NCBI GenBank assembly: GCA_050699815.1
Contig: JBOHFT010000003.1
Location: 1 to 64,000 of the forward strand
Length of the DNA stretch: 64,000 nucleotides
Direction: 5' to 3'
From: GCA-003244245 sp050699815
GTDB lineage: Bacteria; Actinomycetota; Actinomycetes; Mycobacteriales; Pseudonocardiaceae
The notes under the pieces were generated by a model that was not told where the DNA came from, ran no database searches, and saw only the letters and a program-made list of their open reading frames with translations. This document shows positions 8,656-18,469 of the stretch, piece by piece. The translations under genes were made by a program, and so were the position numbers. Within the stretch, counting starts at the first letter, position 1, and every line of letters starts with the position of its first letter.

Positions 8656-9924
8656 GTGCCCTGGCTGCGCGGCGGCCTGACCACCCGCGGCTGGTGCCTG
8701 CTGGCCGCCGGTCTCGCGGCGGTACTGTGCGCGGTGCTGCTCGATGAGCGGGACTTGCTGCGCGCGGCAGCGTTCGTTGTGGTGCTTCCGCTGCTGGCCA
8801 CGCTGGTCGTCGGGCGCACTCAGATCAGGCTGCGGGCCGCCAGAGAACCTGGGCCACCCCGGATGCCGGTCGGCAGCGATTGTCCGGTGCAGCTCGTGGT
8901 GCGCTCCACCGGGCCGCTGAGTGGCAGGCTGCTGCTGGAAGACGGGGTGCCCCCGGCACTGGGCGACTCGGTATCGGGTGACTGTGCCCGGTTCGCGGTG
9001 GCGCACCTGCCGCCGGACCGCGCGGTGCGGTTGAGCTACCCGCTGCAGCTGCGCGAACGCGGGGTGCACACCCTCGGTCCGCTGGTCGCGCGGATCACCG
9101 ACCCGTTCGGGCTGGCGGAGTACCGCCGCACCCTCGCCGGAAGCAGCCGACTGGTCGTGACACCCGTGGTGGCACCGCTGGCCGGGATGCCCGCCGGGGG
9201 TGAGCTGGGTACCGGTGAGGCGGGCGCCGGCCGGGTGGGTGCCGGGCCCGGCCAGGACGCCGTCGTGGTGCGCAGTTACCGCCAAGGCGACGACCTGCGC
9301 AAGGTGCACTGGCGCACGACAGCCCGGCGAGACGAGCTGATGGTGCGGGTGGAGGAGTGGCCCTGGCGCGGCGGCGCCACCGTGCTGGTGGACCACCGTG
9401 CCGCGGCACACCGCGGCAGCGGGCCCACCTCGAGCCTGGAGTACGCGGTGTCGCTGGCGGCCAGCGTGTACGTACATCTGGTGCGGCACGGTCAGCGGGT
9501 ACGGCTGGTCACCGGGGACGGGCTGCTGCGGGCCGGGGGCACCGACGCGGCCGATCACACCACCGGCACCGGGCTCGACGCACTCGCCGCGCTGCGGGCG
9601 ACTCAGGAGCCCGACCTCGTCAGCGGCCCGGCGCTGGCCGGGGATCAGGAGGTGGTCGCGGTGCTCGGGGCGATCGGGCCAGCGGGCGCCGAACAGCTGC
9701 TGAGGCTGCGCCCACGCGGGATGCGCAGCCACGCCGTGCTGCTCGACGTCGCCGCCTGGGCCGCCGACGGCGAACCTGCTGCCGCGCCCGACCCGGCGCG
9801 GGTCGGGCGGCTGCTCGCCGCAGCGGGCTGGTCGGTCACGGTGGCCCGCCCGGGCCAGTCGCCGTCAGCGGTGTGGGATCGGTTGTGCGTCAGCTCGCGC
9901 AGCAAGTGGGAGGCGCTGCGATGA
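8656..9924 (+). CDS. DUF58 domain-containing membrane-anchored protein
   Basis: DUF58 proteins have a vWA-like fold, and their genes sit beside moxR and transglutaminase genes. The N-terminus has two short hydrophobic segments (about residues 12-50). The DUF58 signature RSYRQGDDLRKVHWRTTAR sits near residues 205-223. The length is 422 aa. It begins at the GTG immediately after the moxR stop and overlaps the next gene by 4 bp (ATGA). The function is envelope-related by family association; the exact substrate is unknown. Confidence 0.92.
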   Translation: MPWLRGGLTTRGWCLLAAGLAAVLCAVLLDERDLLRAAAFVVVLPLLATLVVGRTQIRLRAAREPGPPRMPVGSDCPVQLVVRSTGPLSGRLLLEDGVPPALGDSVSGDCARFAVAHLPPDRAVRLSYPLQLRERGVHTLGPLVARITDPFGLAEYRRTLAGSSRLVVTPVVAPLAGMPAGGELGTGEAGAGRVGAGPGQDAVVVRSYRQGDDLRKVHWRTTARRDELMVRVEEWPWRGGATVLVDHRAAAHRGSGPTSSLEYAVSLAASVYVHLVRHGQRVRLVTGDGLLRAGGTDAADHTTGTGLDALAALRATQEPDLVSGPALAGDQEVVAVLGAIGPAGAEQLLRLRPRGMRSHAVLLDVAAWAADGEPAAAPDPARVGRLLAAAGWSVTVARPGQSPSAVWDRLCVSSRSKWEALR

Positions 9925-12254
9925 CCGGGATCGATGCCCGTGCGCTGGCCGCCACCGTGACCGGGCTCGCCGCCTGGGCACGGCCCGCCGCCGGGCCCGG
10001 CACAGTGGCCGGGCTGGCCGTCGCGCTCACCGCGACGTCGCTGACCGGGGTGCTCACCGGGTCGGGCTGGTGGGGCTATGTGGTGCTGACCACCGCAGTC
10101 GTAGTCGCGGTCGGAGTGCTGCTGCGCTCGCTGCGGATGCCGCCCATCGTGGTCGCGGCTGGTCAGCTCGCCGCGCTGGTGGGGCTGGTCACCGCGCTGT
10201 TCACCCGTAGTGGCAGGTTCGGTGTGCTGCCCGGGCCAACCGCGGCGGCCGAGCTGTACGCCCTGCTCGGAGGGGCCGCCGAACAGATCCGGATCGGCGT
10301 GCCCCCGGTGCCGGCCAGCACCGAACTGCTCTGCCTGGTGGTGCTGGCGCTCGGCCTGGCCGCCATTGCCGTGGACACCCTGGCCATCTCGGCAGCCGTG
10401 CCAGCCACATCCGGGCTGGTGCTGCTGTGCGTGGTCGCGGTGCCTGCCGCGCTGTCGGATCAGCTGCTGCCCTGGTGGAGCTTCGTGCTGGGGGCCACGG
10501 GCTTCGCGCTGCTGCTCACCGTCGACGGTCAGCTCCGGCACCTGGAATGGGGTCACTCCACCGGGCGTCACTCGACCGGTCTCAGCGGGTACTTCGGTGC
10601 CGCGCCGGCCGCGGTCGCGGTGACTGCCAGCGCCGTCGTGGTGGCGCTTGTGGTCGGGACAGTCACCGCCGTGGGCACCAGCCAGTCGTCTCCGGGCATC
10701 GGCCGGCAGGTCAGTGGGATCGGGCTGAACCCCTTCACCTCGCTGCGCGGTCAGCTCAACGCCGGCAATGTCGTGCCGCTGTTCCGGGTCCGAGGGCTGG
10801 AGCAGCGCGCCTACCTGCGGGCACTGACGTTGAGCCGGTTCACCAACCAGGTGGGCTGGCAGCAGGGGCCGCTGGATGGTGCGGTACCGGCGAGCAGCGA
10901 GGAGCAGACCAAAGAGTGGCTGCCGCTGCCCGCCGGAGTGGCCCAGCCGGTACCCGGGCCAACGGTGCAGGTGCAGATCGAGCCGATCAACTACGTGGAC
11001 AACTGGCTGCCCACCGTCGGCTACCCGCTGGTCCTGGCAGGCGTCGGCCAGGACTGGGACTACGACCCCGACGCAATCACTGTCTTCTCCGACCGCCGCC
11101 GGCGGGCACCGCCCTACACCGAGCTCGGGGTACTGCCCCAGCCTGATCCCCAGCTGCTCCGCGCCGCGGGCCCGGCTGGCTCGGCCCGGTTTGCGACGGT
11201 CGATCGGCGATACCTCGACACCGGCGGGGTGGACCGGCGGGTGGCTCTGCTGGCTACCCAGATCACCGCTGGCACCCGCACCGCATTCGACGCCACGGTC
11301 GCTATCAACCAGTGGTTCACCCAGCCCGGCAGCGGGTTCAGCTACGACCGCCGGACCGTCCCGGGCAACAGCGGGGACGCCCTGGTGGACTTCCTGTTCA
11401 CCGGCCACCGGGGCTACTGCGAGCAGTTCGCCTCCGCGATGGCGATCATGCTGCGGACCCTGCGGGTGCCGGCCCGGGTCGCGGTCGGCTTCACCCCCGG
11501 CACGTTCGCGGACGGCACCCGGTTGATCACTACCGAGGACGCGCACGCCTGGGTGGAGGTCTGGTTCCCGGGTGCCGGCTGGCTGCCGTTCGACCCGACC
11601 CCGCTGTCCGACGGGCGCACTGTGATTCCGGGCTATGTGGCCCCCAGCGGGAGCCCGCCCGGAGCCGATCCGGCGGCCCGGCCGCCGGTGGCCGCCACCA
11701 CCCCACCGGTTCCGGACGCGGTCGACGCGGCGCCGCAGCTTCCCGGCGCCGGTGACTTCGGCCACGGCACTGGCAGCAGGATCGGGCTGACCATCGCGGG
11801 GCTGCTGGTGCTGGGCGTGCTGGCGGGGCTCACCCCGCTGGCGGTGCGCGAGGCCCGCCGGCGGCGGCGGTTGTACCTGGTCGGCGGCGGCGGACCGCAA
11901 GCAGTCTCGGCCGGGTGGGAGGAGGTGATGGCTGAGTCCGCAGACCGTGGGGTGGTGCCCCCCGCGGGTGAGACTGTGCGCGCGACGGCGCAGCGGCTGG
12001 CTGACGAGCACACCCTGGACGAGGCCGGGCAAGCCGGACTGCGCACCCTGGTGGCGGCGGTGGAGCGATCCTGGTACGGCAGCGCTGCCCAGGTCCCCGC
12101 TCGCGACACGCTCAGCCCCGACGCCAGCGCCCGCGACACCGATCGTGAACTCCGCGGCGCCGTGGACGCCGTGCGCGCCAGCTTCGCTCGGTGCGCCCCG
12201 CCAACCCGGACCGCCCAGCTGCTACCACGCTCGGTGCTGCACCGGCGGCGCTGA
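9921..12254 (+). CDS. TgpA-like polytopic membrane transglutaminase
   Basis: A DUF3488-type protein. About the first 230 residues contain several transmembrane helices, then an extracytoplasmic transglutaminase core with the catalytic triad: Cys in GYCEQFASAM (about residue 500), His in TTEDAHAWVEVWF, and Asp in PFDPTP. A further transmembrane helix (near 620-640) leads to a cytoplasmic DUF4129-like tail. The length is 777 aa. The frame stays open upstream of 9921, but the ATG at 9921 overlaps the DUF58 stop and is the natural start. It probably acts on cell-wall or surface peptides, a role inferred from the family. Confidence 0.93.
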   Translation: MTGIDARALAATVTGLAAWARPAAGPGTVAGLAVALTATSLTGVLTGSGWWGYVVLTTAVVVAVGVLLRSLRMPPIVVAAGQLAALVGLVTALFTRSGRFGVLPGPTAAAELYALLGGAAEQIRIGVPPVPASTELLCLVVLALGLAAIAVDTLAISAAVPATSGLVLLCVVAVPAALSDQLLPWWSFVLGATGFALLLTVDGQLRHLEWGHSTGRHSTGLSGYFGAAPAAVAVTASAVVVALVVGTVTAVGTSQSSPGIGRQVSGIGLNPFTSLRGQLNAGNVVPLFRVRGLEQRAYLRALTLSRFTNQVGWQQGPLDGAVPASSEEQTKEWLPLPAGVAQPVPGPTVQVQIEPINYVDNWLPTVGYPLVLAGVGQDWDYDPDAITVFSDRRRRAPPYTELGVLPQPDPQLLRAAGPAGSARFATVDRRYLDTGGVDRRVALLATQITAGTRTAFDATVAINQWFTQPGSGFSYDRRTVPGNSGDALVDFLFTGHRGYCEQFASAMAIMLRTLRVPARVAVGFTPGTFADGTRLITTEDAHAWVEVWFPGAGWLPFDPTPLSDGRTVIPGYVAPSGSPPGADPAARPPVAATTPPVPDAVDAAPQLPGAGDFGHGTGSRIGLTIAGLLVLGVLAGLTPLAVREARRRRRLYLVGGGGPQAVSAGWEEVMAESADRGVVPPAGETVRATAQRLADEHTLDEAGQAGLRTLVAAVERSWYGSAAQVPARDTLSPDASARDTDRELRGAVDAVRASFARCAPPTRTAQLLPRSVLHRRR

Positions 12255-12280
12255 TCGCACGACGATGGTGACCCTCGAAG

Positions 12281-12661
12281 CTAGTGGTCCTCGAAGCGGC
12301 GACGGAACCGCTGCTCCATCCGCTGGGCCAGCGTGCTGCCCCCGGCCGACGGGCGGCCAGCTGATGCTCGGCCCTCACCAGCAGGACGCCGGGAGAAGAT
12401 CGCGACGACGGCGCCGGCAAACATCACCAGGAAGCCGAGGACGCTGACTACCGGGATCCCGACCGGGCGGACCGGGAGCATGACACCGGCAACGAGGAGC
12501 AGCAGGCCCAGGACGAAAAGCGCTATGCCCTGGACCCGGCGGCGGTGGGGCCGGCTACGCATCCGGGCACCGCGGACGTTCGACGCGAACTTGGGGTCCT
12601 CGGCATAGAGCGCACGCTCAATCTGGTCGAGCAGACGCTGCTCGTGCTCGGAGAGTGGCAT
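12281..12661 (-). CDS. DUF3040 domain-containing small membrane protein
   Basis: The 126-aa protein starts MPLSEHEQRLLDQIERALY, the typical DUF3040 opening, followed by PKFASNVRG. Two transmembrane helices lie near residues 43-62 and 66-86. A charged C-terminus ends in RRRFEDH. GGAGGAGG precedes the ATG. The family is actinobacteria-specific, often found near mraZ and division genes, and of unknown function. It converges with the transglutaminase gene, leaving only a 26-bp gap. Confidence 0.9.
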   Translation of the reverse strand: MPLSEHEQRLLDQIERALYAEDPKFASNVRGARMRSRPHRRRVQGIALFVLGLLLLVAGVMLPVRPVGIPVVSVLGFLVMFAGAVVAIFSRRPAGEGRASAGRPSAGGSTLAQRMEQRFRRRFEDH

Positions 12662-12795
12662 CGCTCCTCCTCCGGCACTCAGGTGTTCGATGATGGGGTC
12701 TTCGACGGTGGCCTTGCCGACGGTAGTACCTAGGGCCGCCGGATGGCCACCGTGGTCTCCCTAACGTCGAGGATACGAGCCTTCAGCGGTACGGA

Positions 12796-14109
12796 CTACC
12801 CGATCTGCTCACCCGTTTCGCTACGAGTGCTGGGCTGGCCCGGATCGGCCCGCCCGGGTGGGTCCAGCAGGGTGGCCGGCCGTACCGCTGCGCTGCCGAA
12901 CTTCGACCGCGCAACGTCCGCGGCCCGTTCGGCATCAGTCCAGTTCGCTGCGCCACCGTCGAGGGTAAGTTGCTCGGCGGCCGCGCTACCCCCGGCCAGT
13001 TGTTCCACCCGCACCCCCAGCAGCCGGACCATCGCTCCATACGGCAGGTGAGCGTCCAGCAAATCGGTGGCCGCCCTGAACACCTCCCGCGCGGAATCGG
13101 TCGGAGCGGCCAGCGTCCAGGAACGGGTGACGGTGGTGAAGTCGGGGTAGCGGATCTTCAGCGTGATCGTGCGCCCACACAGGCCGCGGCGACGCAGCGT
13201 GGCCGTCGTGCGCTCGACCAGCCGCAGCAGCTCGCGACGCAGCACTGCCCGGTCGACCACGTCTTGGGCGAACGTCTCCTCGGCGCCCACTGACTTCTCC
13301 GGCGCATTGGGCACCACCGGACGCTCGTCGCGGCCGTTGGCGAGCTCGTGCAGGTGCCGGGCCGCCGCGTCGCCCACGGCGCGGCGCAGTGCGGGCAGCG
13401 GGGTGCCCGCGACGTCAGCCACGATGTGGCAACCCAGCCGGTGCAGCACCTGGGTGGTGCGCCGGCCCACCCCCCATAACGCGGAGACCGGCAGCGGGTG
13501 CAGGAACTCGAGCACGCCATCAGCCGGCACCACCAGCAGACCGTCCGGTTTCGACAATCCCGAGGCGAGCTTGGCGAGGAACTTGCTCCGGGCCACCCCC
13601 ACCGAGCAGGTCACCCGGTGTGCGTCGTAAACCTGCCCGCGGATCCACTCCCCGATCCCGGCCGGGCTCATCCCCAACCTGCGCACCGACCCGCTGACGT
13701 CGAGGAATGCCTCGTCCAGGCTCAGCGGCTCGACCAGTGGGGTGATCTCGCGGAACAGCGCCATCACCCCACGGGAGACCTCCGCGTAACGGGGGAAGTG
13801 CGGCGGCACGAACTCGGCTTGCGGGCACAGCCGACGGGCCTGGGCAACCGGCATCGCCGACCGGATCCCGAAGGCTCGGGCCTCGTAACTCGCCGAGAGC
13901 ACAACACCGCGATCCCCCGCCGGGTTGCTCCCGCCCGCCACCACCACGGGGCGCCCGGCCAGCTCAGGACGCTCACGAACCTCGACTGAGGCATAGAAGG
14001 CATCCATGTCGACGTGCAGCACGGGGCAGCCCGAGTCATCGGCAGGCCCGGCACCGGCCCGTTGCACCCGGGTCAGCTCCGCACGGGGTAGATCGGCGCT
14101 ACGCCCCAT
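12796..14109 (-). CDS. dinB: DNA polymerase IV (Y-family, DinB)
   Basis: A translesion DNA polymerase. HVDMDAFYASVE near residues 33-44 holds the first metal-binding Asp, and SLDEAFLDVSG near 130-140 holds the catalytic Asp-Glu pair. A helix-hairpin-helix (LWGVGRRTTQVLHRLG) and the little-finger domain follow. The length of 437 aa from the ATG at 14109 is normal; a GTG at 14130 is an alternative. The C-terminus lacks an obvious beta-clamp peptide by eye. It borders the polysaccharide locus on its left. Confidence 0.95.
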   Translation of the reverse strand: MGRSADLPRAELTRVQRAGAGPADDSGCPVLHVDMDAFYASVEVRERPELAGRPVVVAGGSNPAGDRGVVLSASYEARAFGIRSAMPVAQARRLCPQAEFVPPHFPRYAEVSRGVMALFREITPLVEPLSLDEAFLDVSGSVRRLGMSPAGIGEWIRGQVYDAHRVTCSVGVARSKFLAKLASGLSKPDGLLVVPADGVLEFLHPLPVSALWGVGRRTTQVLHRLGCHIVADVAGTPLPALRRAVGDAAARHLHELANGRDERPVVPNAPEKSVGAEETFAQDVVDRAVLRRELLRLVERTTATLRRRGLCGRTITLKIRYPDFTTVTRSWTLAAPTDSAREVFRAATDLLDAHLPYGAMVRLLGVRVEQLAGGSAAAEQLTLDGGAANWTDAERAADVARSKFGSAAVRPATLLDPPGRADPGQPSTRSETGEQIG

Positions 14110-14199
14110 GACAGCCCCTGTTAATCGCACACATGTTCGATATCCGTCATGGTAGCCGCCCCTGCACCGGGCTCACCAACCGCTGGACGCCCGCCGCGG

Positions 14200-15123
14200 T
14201 CACGTCATCCCGCCCCGGTCCCACATCAGTCGCGCAGCGGTCACGACCTGGGCGATGCCCTGATCGAGGTCGACGGACGGGCGAAAGCCCTTCGCGCGGA
14301 TCTTCCGGTACGAGACCTCGTAGTCGCGCTGGTCGGCGTCCGCAGCGAACTCGTCGAAGCGCAGCCGACAGTCCACGTGACGCCCGATGCGCTCGGCCAG
14401 CTCAACCTTAGTGAGGTTCATGCTCTCGTCGCCCACGTTGTAGAGGCCATCGGCCAGCGAATCCCACTCGTTGACGGCGAAGATCACCGACCTCGCCATG
14501 TCGTGGACGTGGATGAAGGTCCGGCGGAAACCGCTCTGGTAGATCGTCAGACTTCCCTGGTGTACCGCCTGGTGGACGAAGTCGTTGGGCAGCAGATCAA
14601 ACCGCATGCACGGACTGACGCCGAACGCCGTGGCGTAGCGGTAGACGACTGCGTTGCCCGCGTGGAGGACGAGTTCTTCCGCCTCGGCCTTGGTGCTTGC
14701 GTAGAGGGAAACGGGGGACGGCGCGGACTCCTCCGAACACACCGCGTCGCTCACCGCCCCGTACACGCTGCCAGTGGACGCCAACACCACCTTCTGGTCG
14801 GGTCCGCGCAGCCCCAGCAGCAGTTTCGTGCCTGCGACGTTCGTGGTCTTGGCGAGGTCAGGATCGAGTTGGCAGGCCGGGTAGCCCACGATCGCCGCCA
14901 GGTGCACGACGACCTCGACTCCGTCAAGCGCGCTGGCGACCGTCGGCTCGTCACACACGTCGCCGTGCACGAAGGCGAAGCCGGGATGGTTGCAGCAGAG
15001 CAGGAGCCCCTGCCCGCTCCCCCGCAGCCGGTCAAGGACCCGCACCCGGTGCCCTTGCGAGAGCAATGCCGGAACCAGGACGGAGCCGACGTACCCGGCA
15101 CCCCCGGTGACGAGGATCAGCAT
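14200..15123 (-). CDS. NAD-dependent epimerase/dehydratase (extended SDR)
   Basis: A nucleotide-sugar-modifying enzyme by family. The Rossmann motif VTGGAGYVGS lies at residues 5-14. The active site has Ser/Thr in STGSVYGA with YASTKAEAE (YxxxK) further on. The length is 307 aa. GAGGTGG precedes the ATG. It is transcribed leftward, behind the DegT aminotransferase, as the last gene of the left arm of the polysaccharide locus. The sugar substrate cannot be determined from sequence alone. Confidence 0.9.
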   Translation of the reverse strand: MLILVTGGAGYVGSVLVPALLSQGHRVRVLDRLRGSGQGLLLCCNHPGFAFVHGDVCDEPTVASALDGVEVVVHLAAIVGYPACQLDPDLAKTTNVAGTKLLLGLRGPDQKVVLASTGSVYGAVSDAVCSEESAPSPVSLYASTKAEAEELVLHAGNAVVYRYATAFGVSPCMRFDLLPNDFVHQAVHQGSLTIYQSGFRRTFIHVHDMARSVIFAVNEWDSLADGLYNVGDESMNLTKVELAERIGRHVDCRLRFDEFAADADQRDYEVSYRKIRAKGFRPSVDLDQGIAQVVTAARLMWDRGGMT

Positions 15124-15185
15124 GGGTCAACCACCTCGGCCAGCGCGAGCATGCTCGAGGAGTACGCTCAGCCTCGACGGCCCCA

Positions 15186-16280
15186 TCACGCACCTCGCAC
15201 AGGCAGGTCTGTAGCGCCAAGGGCGTCGACCACCTCGGCCGCCACGAACCGGATCTGGTCCTCAGACATCGCGGCATATGTCGGCAGCCACATGGCGTGT
15301 CGAGAGACCCTGCGCGCCACCGGGAAGTTGCCTGCCAGGTGAGCGAGAACCGGCTGTTCGTCCAGCACCGGCCAGATCGCCCTGGCGTCGACCCCCGATG
15401 CCCGCAGACGGCGCAGGGCCACTTCGCGCTCCCGGACCGAGACGGTGTGCAGCCAGCAGGAGCGGGTGGCCCACTCCGCGACGGGCGCCGGCTCGCATGC
15501 CGTGCCCGCAAGCAAGTCGCGGTAGCGATCAGACACCCGGTCTCGGGCGCTGACCAGCTCGGCCCAGCGGTCGAGCTGACCGAGGCCGAACGCGGCGACC
15601 AGGTTCGTCATTCGGTAGTTGCGGCCGACCACCTCGTGGACGTACGGCCGCTCTCGACTCATACCGTGGTGGGCGATCAGCCGCAGCCGGGCTGCAAGGG
15701 CCGCGTCGTCGGTGCTGACACTGCCGCCCTCCCCGGTCGTCACCGCCTTATTGGCATGGAAGCTGAAGACCGAGCAGTCACCTTGGGCGCCGACCTGCTT
15801 ACCCTTGTAGCGGGAGCCGTGCGCCTCGGCCGCGTCCTGTATCACTGGTACTCGCAGACCGACCAGTGCGTCGTAGTCGGCGGGGTGGCCCAGCAGGTCG
15901 ACTGCGATCACCGCCTTGGTCCTGTGGGTTAGCTTGGCCCGCACCTGAGCGGGATCGATGGTCCAGGAATCCGCTGAGATGTCGGCGAGCACCACCAACG
16001 CGCCCACGGCCAGCACCGACATGGCGGGAGCCGCGAACGTGAGGGCGGGCAGGATCACCTCGTCACCCGGGCCGACGCCCAGGCCGCGGAGGATCAGCTC
16101 CAGCGCCAAGGTGCCATTCGCAACGGCGATGGTGTGGGTCCGCCCGAGGTGGGCGGACAAGCCGTCCTCGAACCGGGTGACGAATTCCCCGGTTCCGGAG
16201 ATCCATCCCTCGCGCAGTGCGGCGTTCACGTAGGATTGTTCGACGTCGGAGATGCTAGGGGACGACAAGGGGATTTTCAC
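15186..16280 (-). CDS. DegT/DnrJ/EryC1-family sugar aminotransferase
   Basis: A PLP-dependent enzyme that aminates a nucleotide keto-sugar. ALTFAAPAMSV and VIQDAAEAHGSRYKGK (near residues 140-156) supply cofactor and substrate contacts. The PLP lysine is in FSFHANKAVTTGEGG, near residue 175. RNYRMTN follows. The perosamine/GDP-amino-sugar synthase type is the closest match by eye. I chose GTG 16280, giving 364 aa, because the family usually begins with IPLSSPSI; the frame is open further upstream. It follows a UXS-like relic and lies under the consensus promoter at 16771-16799. Confidence 0.92.
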   Translation of the reverse strand: MKIPLSSPSISDVEQSYVNAALREGWISGTGEFVTRFEDGLSAHLGRTHTIAVANGTLALELILRGLGVGPGDEVILPALTFAAPAMSVLAVGALVVLADISADSWTIDPAQVRAKLTHRTKAVIAVDLLGHPADYDALVGLRVPVIQDAAEAHGSRYKGKQVGAQGDCSVFSFHANKAVTTGEGGSVSTDDAALAARLRLIAHHGMSRERPYVHEVVGRNYRMTNLVAAFGLGQLDRWAELVSARDRVSDRYRDLLAGTACEPAPVAEWATRSCWLHTVSVREREVALRRLRASGVDARAIWPVLDEQPVLAHLAGNFPVARRVSRHAMWLPTYAAMSEDQIRFVAAEVVDALGATDLPVRGA

Positions 16281-16327
16281 CGGTTGCGGACCCGTGCGTC
16301 GTCGGCCGCCGTCAGTCCTGCACACGC

Positions 16328-16596
16328 CGACCTGGTCTGTCTCCCGGTTCCGGCTACAGTTATCGGTTCCCCGCGCAGCGCCTGGTGAATAAAAGCAGGA
16401 ATCGCCCGGCCGTCGCTGAACTTCATCCGCGGACCGAACGTGTTGAGGATCCCGGCGATCGCGGTGGACATGTCGTAGGTGATCCGGCCACGAAGTTGCC
16501 GATACAAACGACGTCGTAACCGTCGGTCAGCAGCCGTTCACAGACGTGCGAACCGACGAAACCGGCTCCGCCGACGACGACCGCACGTCGCTCCAC
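16328..16596 (-). pseudogene. Relic of a UDP-glucuronate-decarboxylase-like epimerase
   Basis: The 5' part encodes an intact Rossmann start (VVVGGAGFVGSHVCERLL, about 16581-16528). The reading then jumps, around 16480, into another frame that gives the C-terminal part NTFGPRMKFSDGRAIPAF followed by HQALRGEPITVAGTGRQTRS. The roughly 130-150 residues normally between these motifs, including the YxxxK active site, are missing. The frame is lost again after TRS. It is clearly an internally deleted SDR gene of the UXS/dTDP-glucose dehydratase type. Confidence 0.85.
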
Positions 16597-16770
16597 ACCA
16601 TCCCCCCGTCGAATCAACGACCCACGCAGATACGAAACTAATAATAGACGAGACGATTCGGCTGACCACCCCCGCAGGTACCTCACGGTGGCAGTAGGCG
16701 ACCCGCCCGGTCAAGGCCCAAGATCTTAACGTCACTCGTCACAATCAGTAATCTTGACGTAGACCTGGGC

Positions 16771-16799
16771 ATTATACGGCAACTTGATGCGGTTGTCAA
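16771..16799 (-). promoter_or_regulatory. Perfect-consensus sigma-70-type promoter reading leftward
   Basis: On the minus strand TTGACA (16799-16794) is followed by exactly 17 bp and then TATAAT (16776-16771). It would start transcription near 16764, running into the UXS relic, the aminotransferase and the epimerase. A 12/12 match at ideal spacing is rare in GC-rich actinobacteria. Confidence 0.85.
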
Positions 16800-16913
16800 C
16801 CTTGATGAGTCCCCAGGTCGGTGAAACGCCTGGAGCGGGTTCCCCGATGTGCAAAGTGCGCAAACAGCACAACCAGAACAACCCGCACCTCGGCTTGAGA
16901 GGCCTCATCGAAC

Positions 16914-18413
16914 ATGACGACAGTTGACTCCTCGCCGCTGGGCCAGCCGTCGGGGATGCCGCTCCAGAGGCCCGTCCCGTCGGCCCGGCGGCACGGTGAG
17001 GTGTCCCGGGCGTCGGCGACCCGGACCCCAGCGTCGACGGCGCGCCTGCCGGAGCACTCCACGGGGATCCTGCGTCCGGGAGGCTTCTTCAGCCACGTCC
17101 GCGCGTGGATGGTCGTCGTGCCGCTCGACGGGTTGCTGCTGCTGTCCCCGATGCTCTGGAACCCGGAGCAGTACCGGGCCATCGCCTCGATGACGGTCCT
17201 CGCGATGCTGCTGCTCACCGGTGGCAGACGCTACCGGGCGCGGCTGCACCTGAGTGCGCTGGACGAGCTGCCGTCCCTGATGACGTGGCTGCTCGCCGCC
17301 GCGGCCATCGTCGCCACCGTGATCGCGCTCCGCCACGAGCAGGCCGCCGTCGTGACGTTCCTGGCGAACGCCGCGATCACCATCGGACTGGTCGTCGCCG
17401 GGCGAATGCTGTCGACCCGGATGATCGCGTGGAGCCGGAGCCGCCAGATCAGCGCACACCGTACGGTGATCGTGGGTGGTGGCGCGTTGGCAGCGGAACT
17501 GGCGAAGATCTTGAACGAGCACCGGCGGTACGGGCTGTCGGTCGTCGGCTTCGTCGACGACGGCCCGGGGTGCATCGCCGAGGCCGTCGCCGACCACCTC
17601 GGCTGCTTGGACGACCTCTACCGCGTGGTGGCCACGTCCGGCGCCGACGTCATCCTCGTCGCCGACGGCGACTTCTCCGAGCGCGACCTGCACGACGCGG
17701 TGCGCGCCCCCGCGTGCCAGCCCTGCGACCTGCTGGTGGTCCCGCGCATGCACCACTTCGCGACCCAGACCGGGTTGGGCGACCACATCGGTTCGATCCC
17801 AGTAATGCGGATCCGCAGGCCGAACCTGCGGGGTCTGGCGCACACCATCAAGCGGCTGTTCGACATCCTTGTGGCTGGCTCGCTCCTCATCATCTGCGCA
17901 CCGGTCATCGCCGTGGCGGCGCTGGGCGTGCGCATCGAGGGCGGTCCTGGCGTGATCTTCCGACAGACCCGCATCGGGCGTGACGGCGTGCAGTTCCAGT
18001 GCCTCAAGCTCCGCTCGATGCGCCCGGCGAATGAGACGGAGTCGGACACCAACTGGGCGGTCGCCGACGACAAGCGGGTCCAACCGGTCGGTCGCTTCCT
18101 GCGGCGGACCTCCCTCGACGAGCTCCCGCAGCTGTGGAACATCCTGCGCGGCGACATGACGCTCGTCGGCCCGCGGCCGGAGCGCCCGCACTTCGTCGAC
18201 CAGTTCTCCAGCCAGTACGACCGCTACGCGCACCGGCACCGGATGCAGGCCGGCCTGACCGGGTTGGCCCAGGTGAGCGGGCTGCGCGGGGACACGTCCA
18301 TCGCCGACCGCACCCGCTACGACAACTACTACATCGAGCACTGGTCCCTGTGGCTGGACGTCAAGATCGTCTTTCGGACGTTCTCCGAGGTCCTGTTCGC
18401 CCGCGGGCGGTGA
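16914..18413 (+). CDS. Exopolysaccharide initiating phosphoglycosyltransferase (WcaJ/ExoY-type)
   Basis: It transfers a sugar-1-phosphate from a nucleotide sugar to undecaprenyl phosphate, starting repeat-unit assembly at the inner membrane face. The N-terminal half has four transmembrane helices (about residues 62-185) and a CoA-binding-like Rossmann domain (TVIVGGGALAAELAK). The C-terminal bacterial sugar transferase domain starts at KRLFDILVAG (about 311) and holds KLRSMRP, RRTSLDELPQLWNIL and LVGPRPERP. The length is 499 aa. The ATG at 16914 opens the rightward arm of the locus. Confidence 0.94.
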   Translation: MTTVDSSPLGQPSGMPLQRPVPSARRHGEVSRASATRTPASTARLPEHSTGILRPGGFFSHVRAWMVVVPLDGLLLLSPMLWNPEQYRAIASMTVLAMLLLTGGRRYRARLHLSALDELPSLMTWLLAAAAIVATVIALRHEQAAVVTFLANAAITIGLVVAGRMLSTRMIAWSRSRQISAHRTVIVGGGALAAELAKILNEHRRYGLSVVGFVDDGPGCIAEAVADHLGCLDDLYRVVATSGADVILVADGDFSERDLHDAVRAPACQPCDLLVVPRMHHFATQTGLGDHIGSIPVMRIRRPNLRGLAHTIKRLFDILVAGSLLIICAPVIAVAALGVRIEGGPGVIFRQTRIGRDGVQFQCLKLRSMRPANETESDTNWAVADDKRVQPVGRFLRRTSLDELPQLWNILRGDMTLVGPRPERPHFVDQFSSQYDRYAHRHRMQAGLTGLAQVSGLRGDTSIADRTRYDNYYIEHWSLWLDVKIVFRTFSEVLFARGR

Positions 18414-18469
18414 CCCGCGTCATGGTGGGGCGCGCCGGGCGACACCTGTACGTCGATCGTGGGGGAGGC

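Noticed and set aside
9645..12032. Long minus-strand open frame over the DUF58 and transglutaminase genes
   Set aside because: No family motif, and low-complexity His/Gln/Gly-rich composition; the plus-strand genes explain the region.
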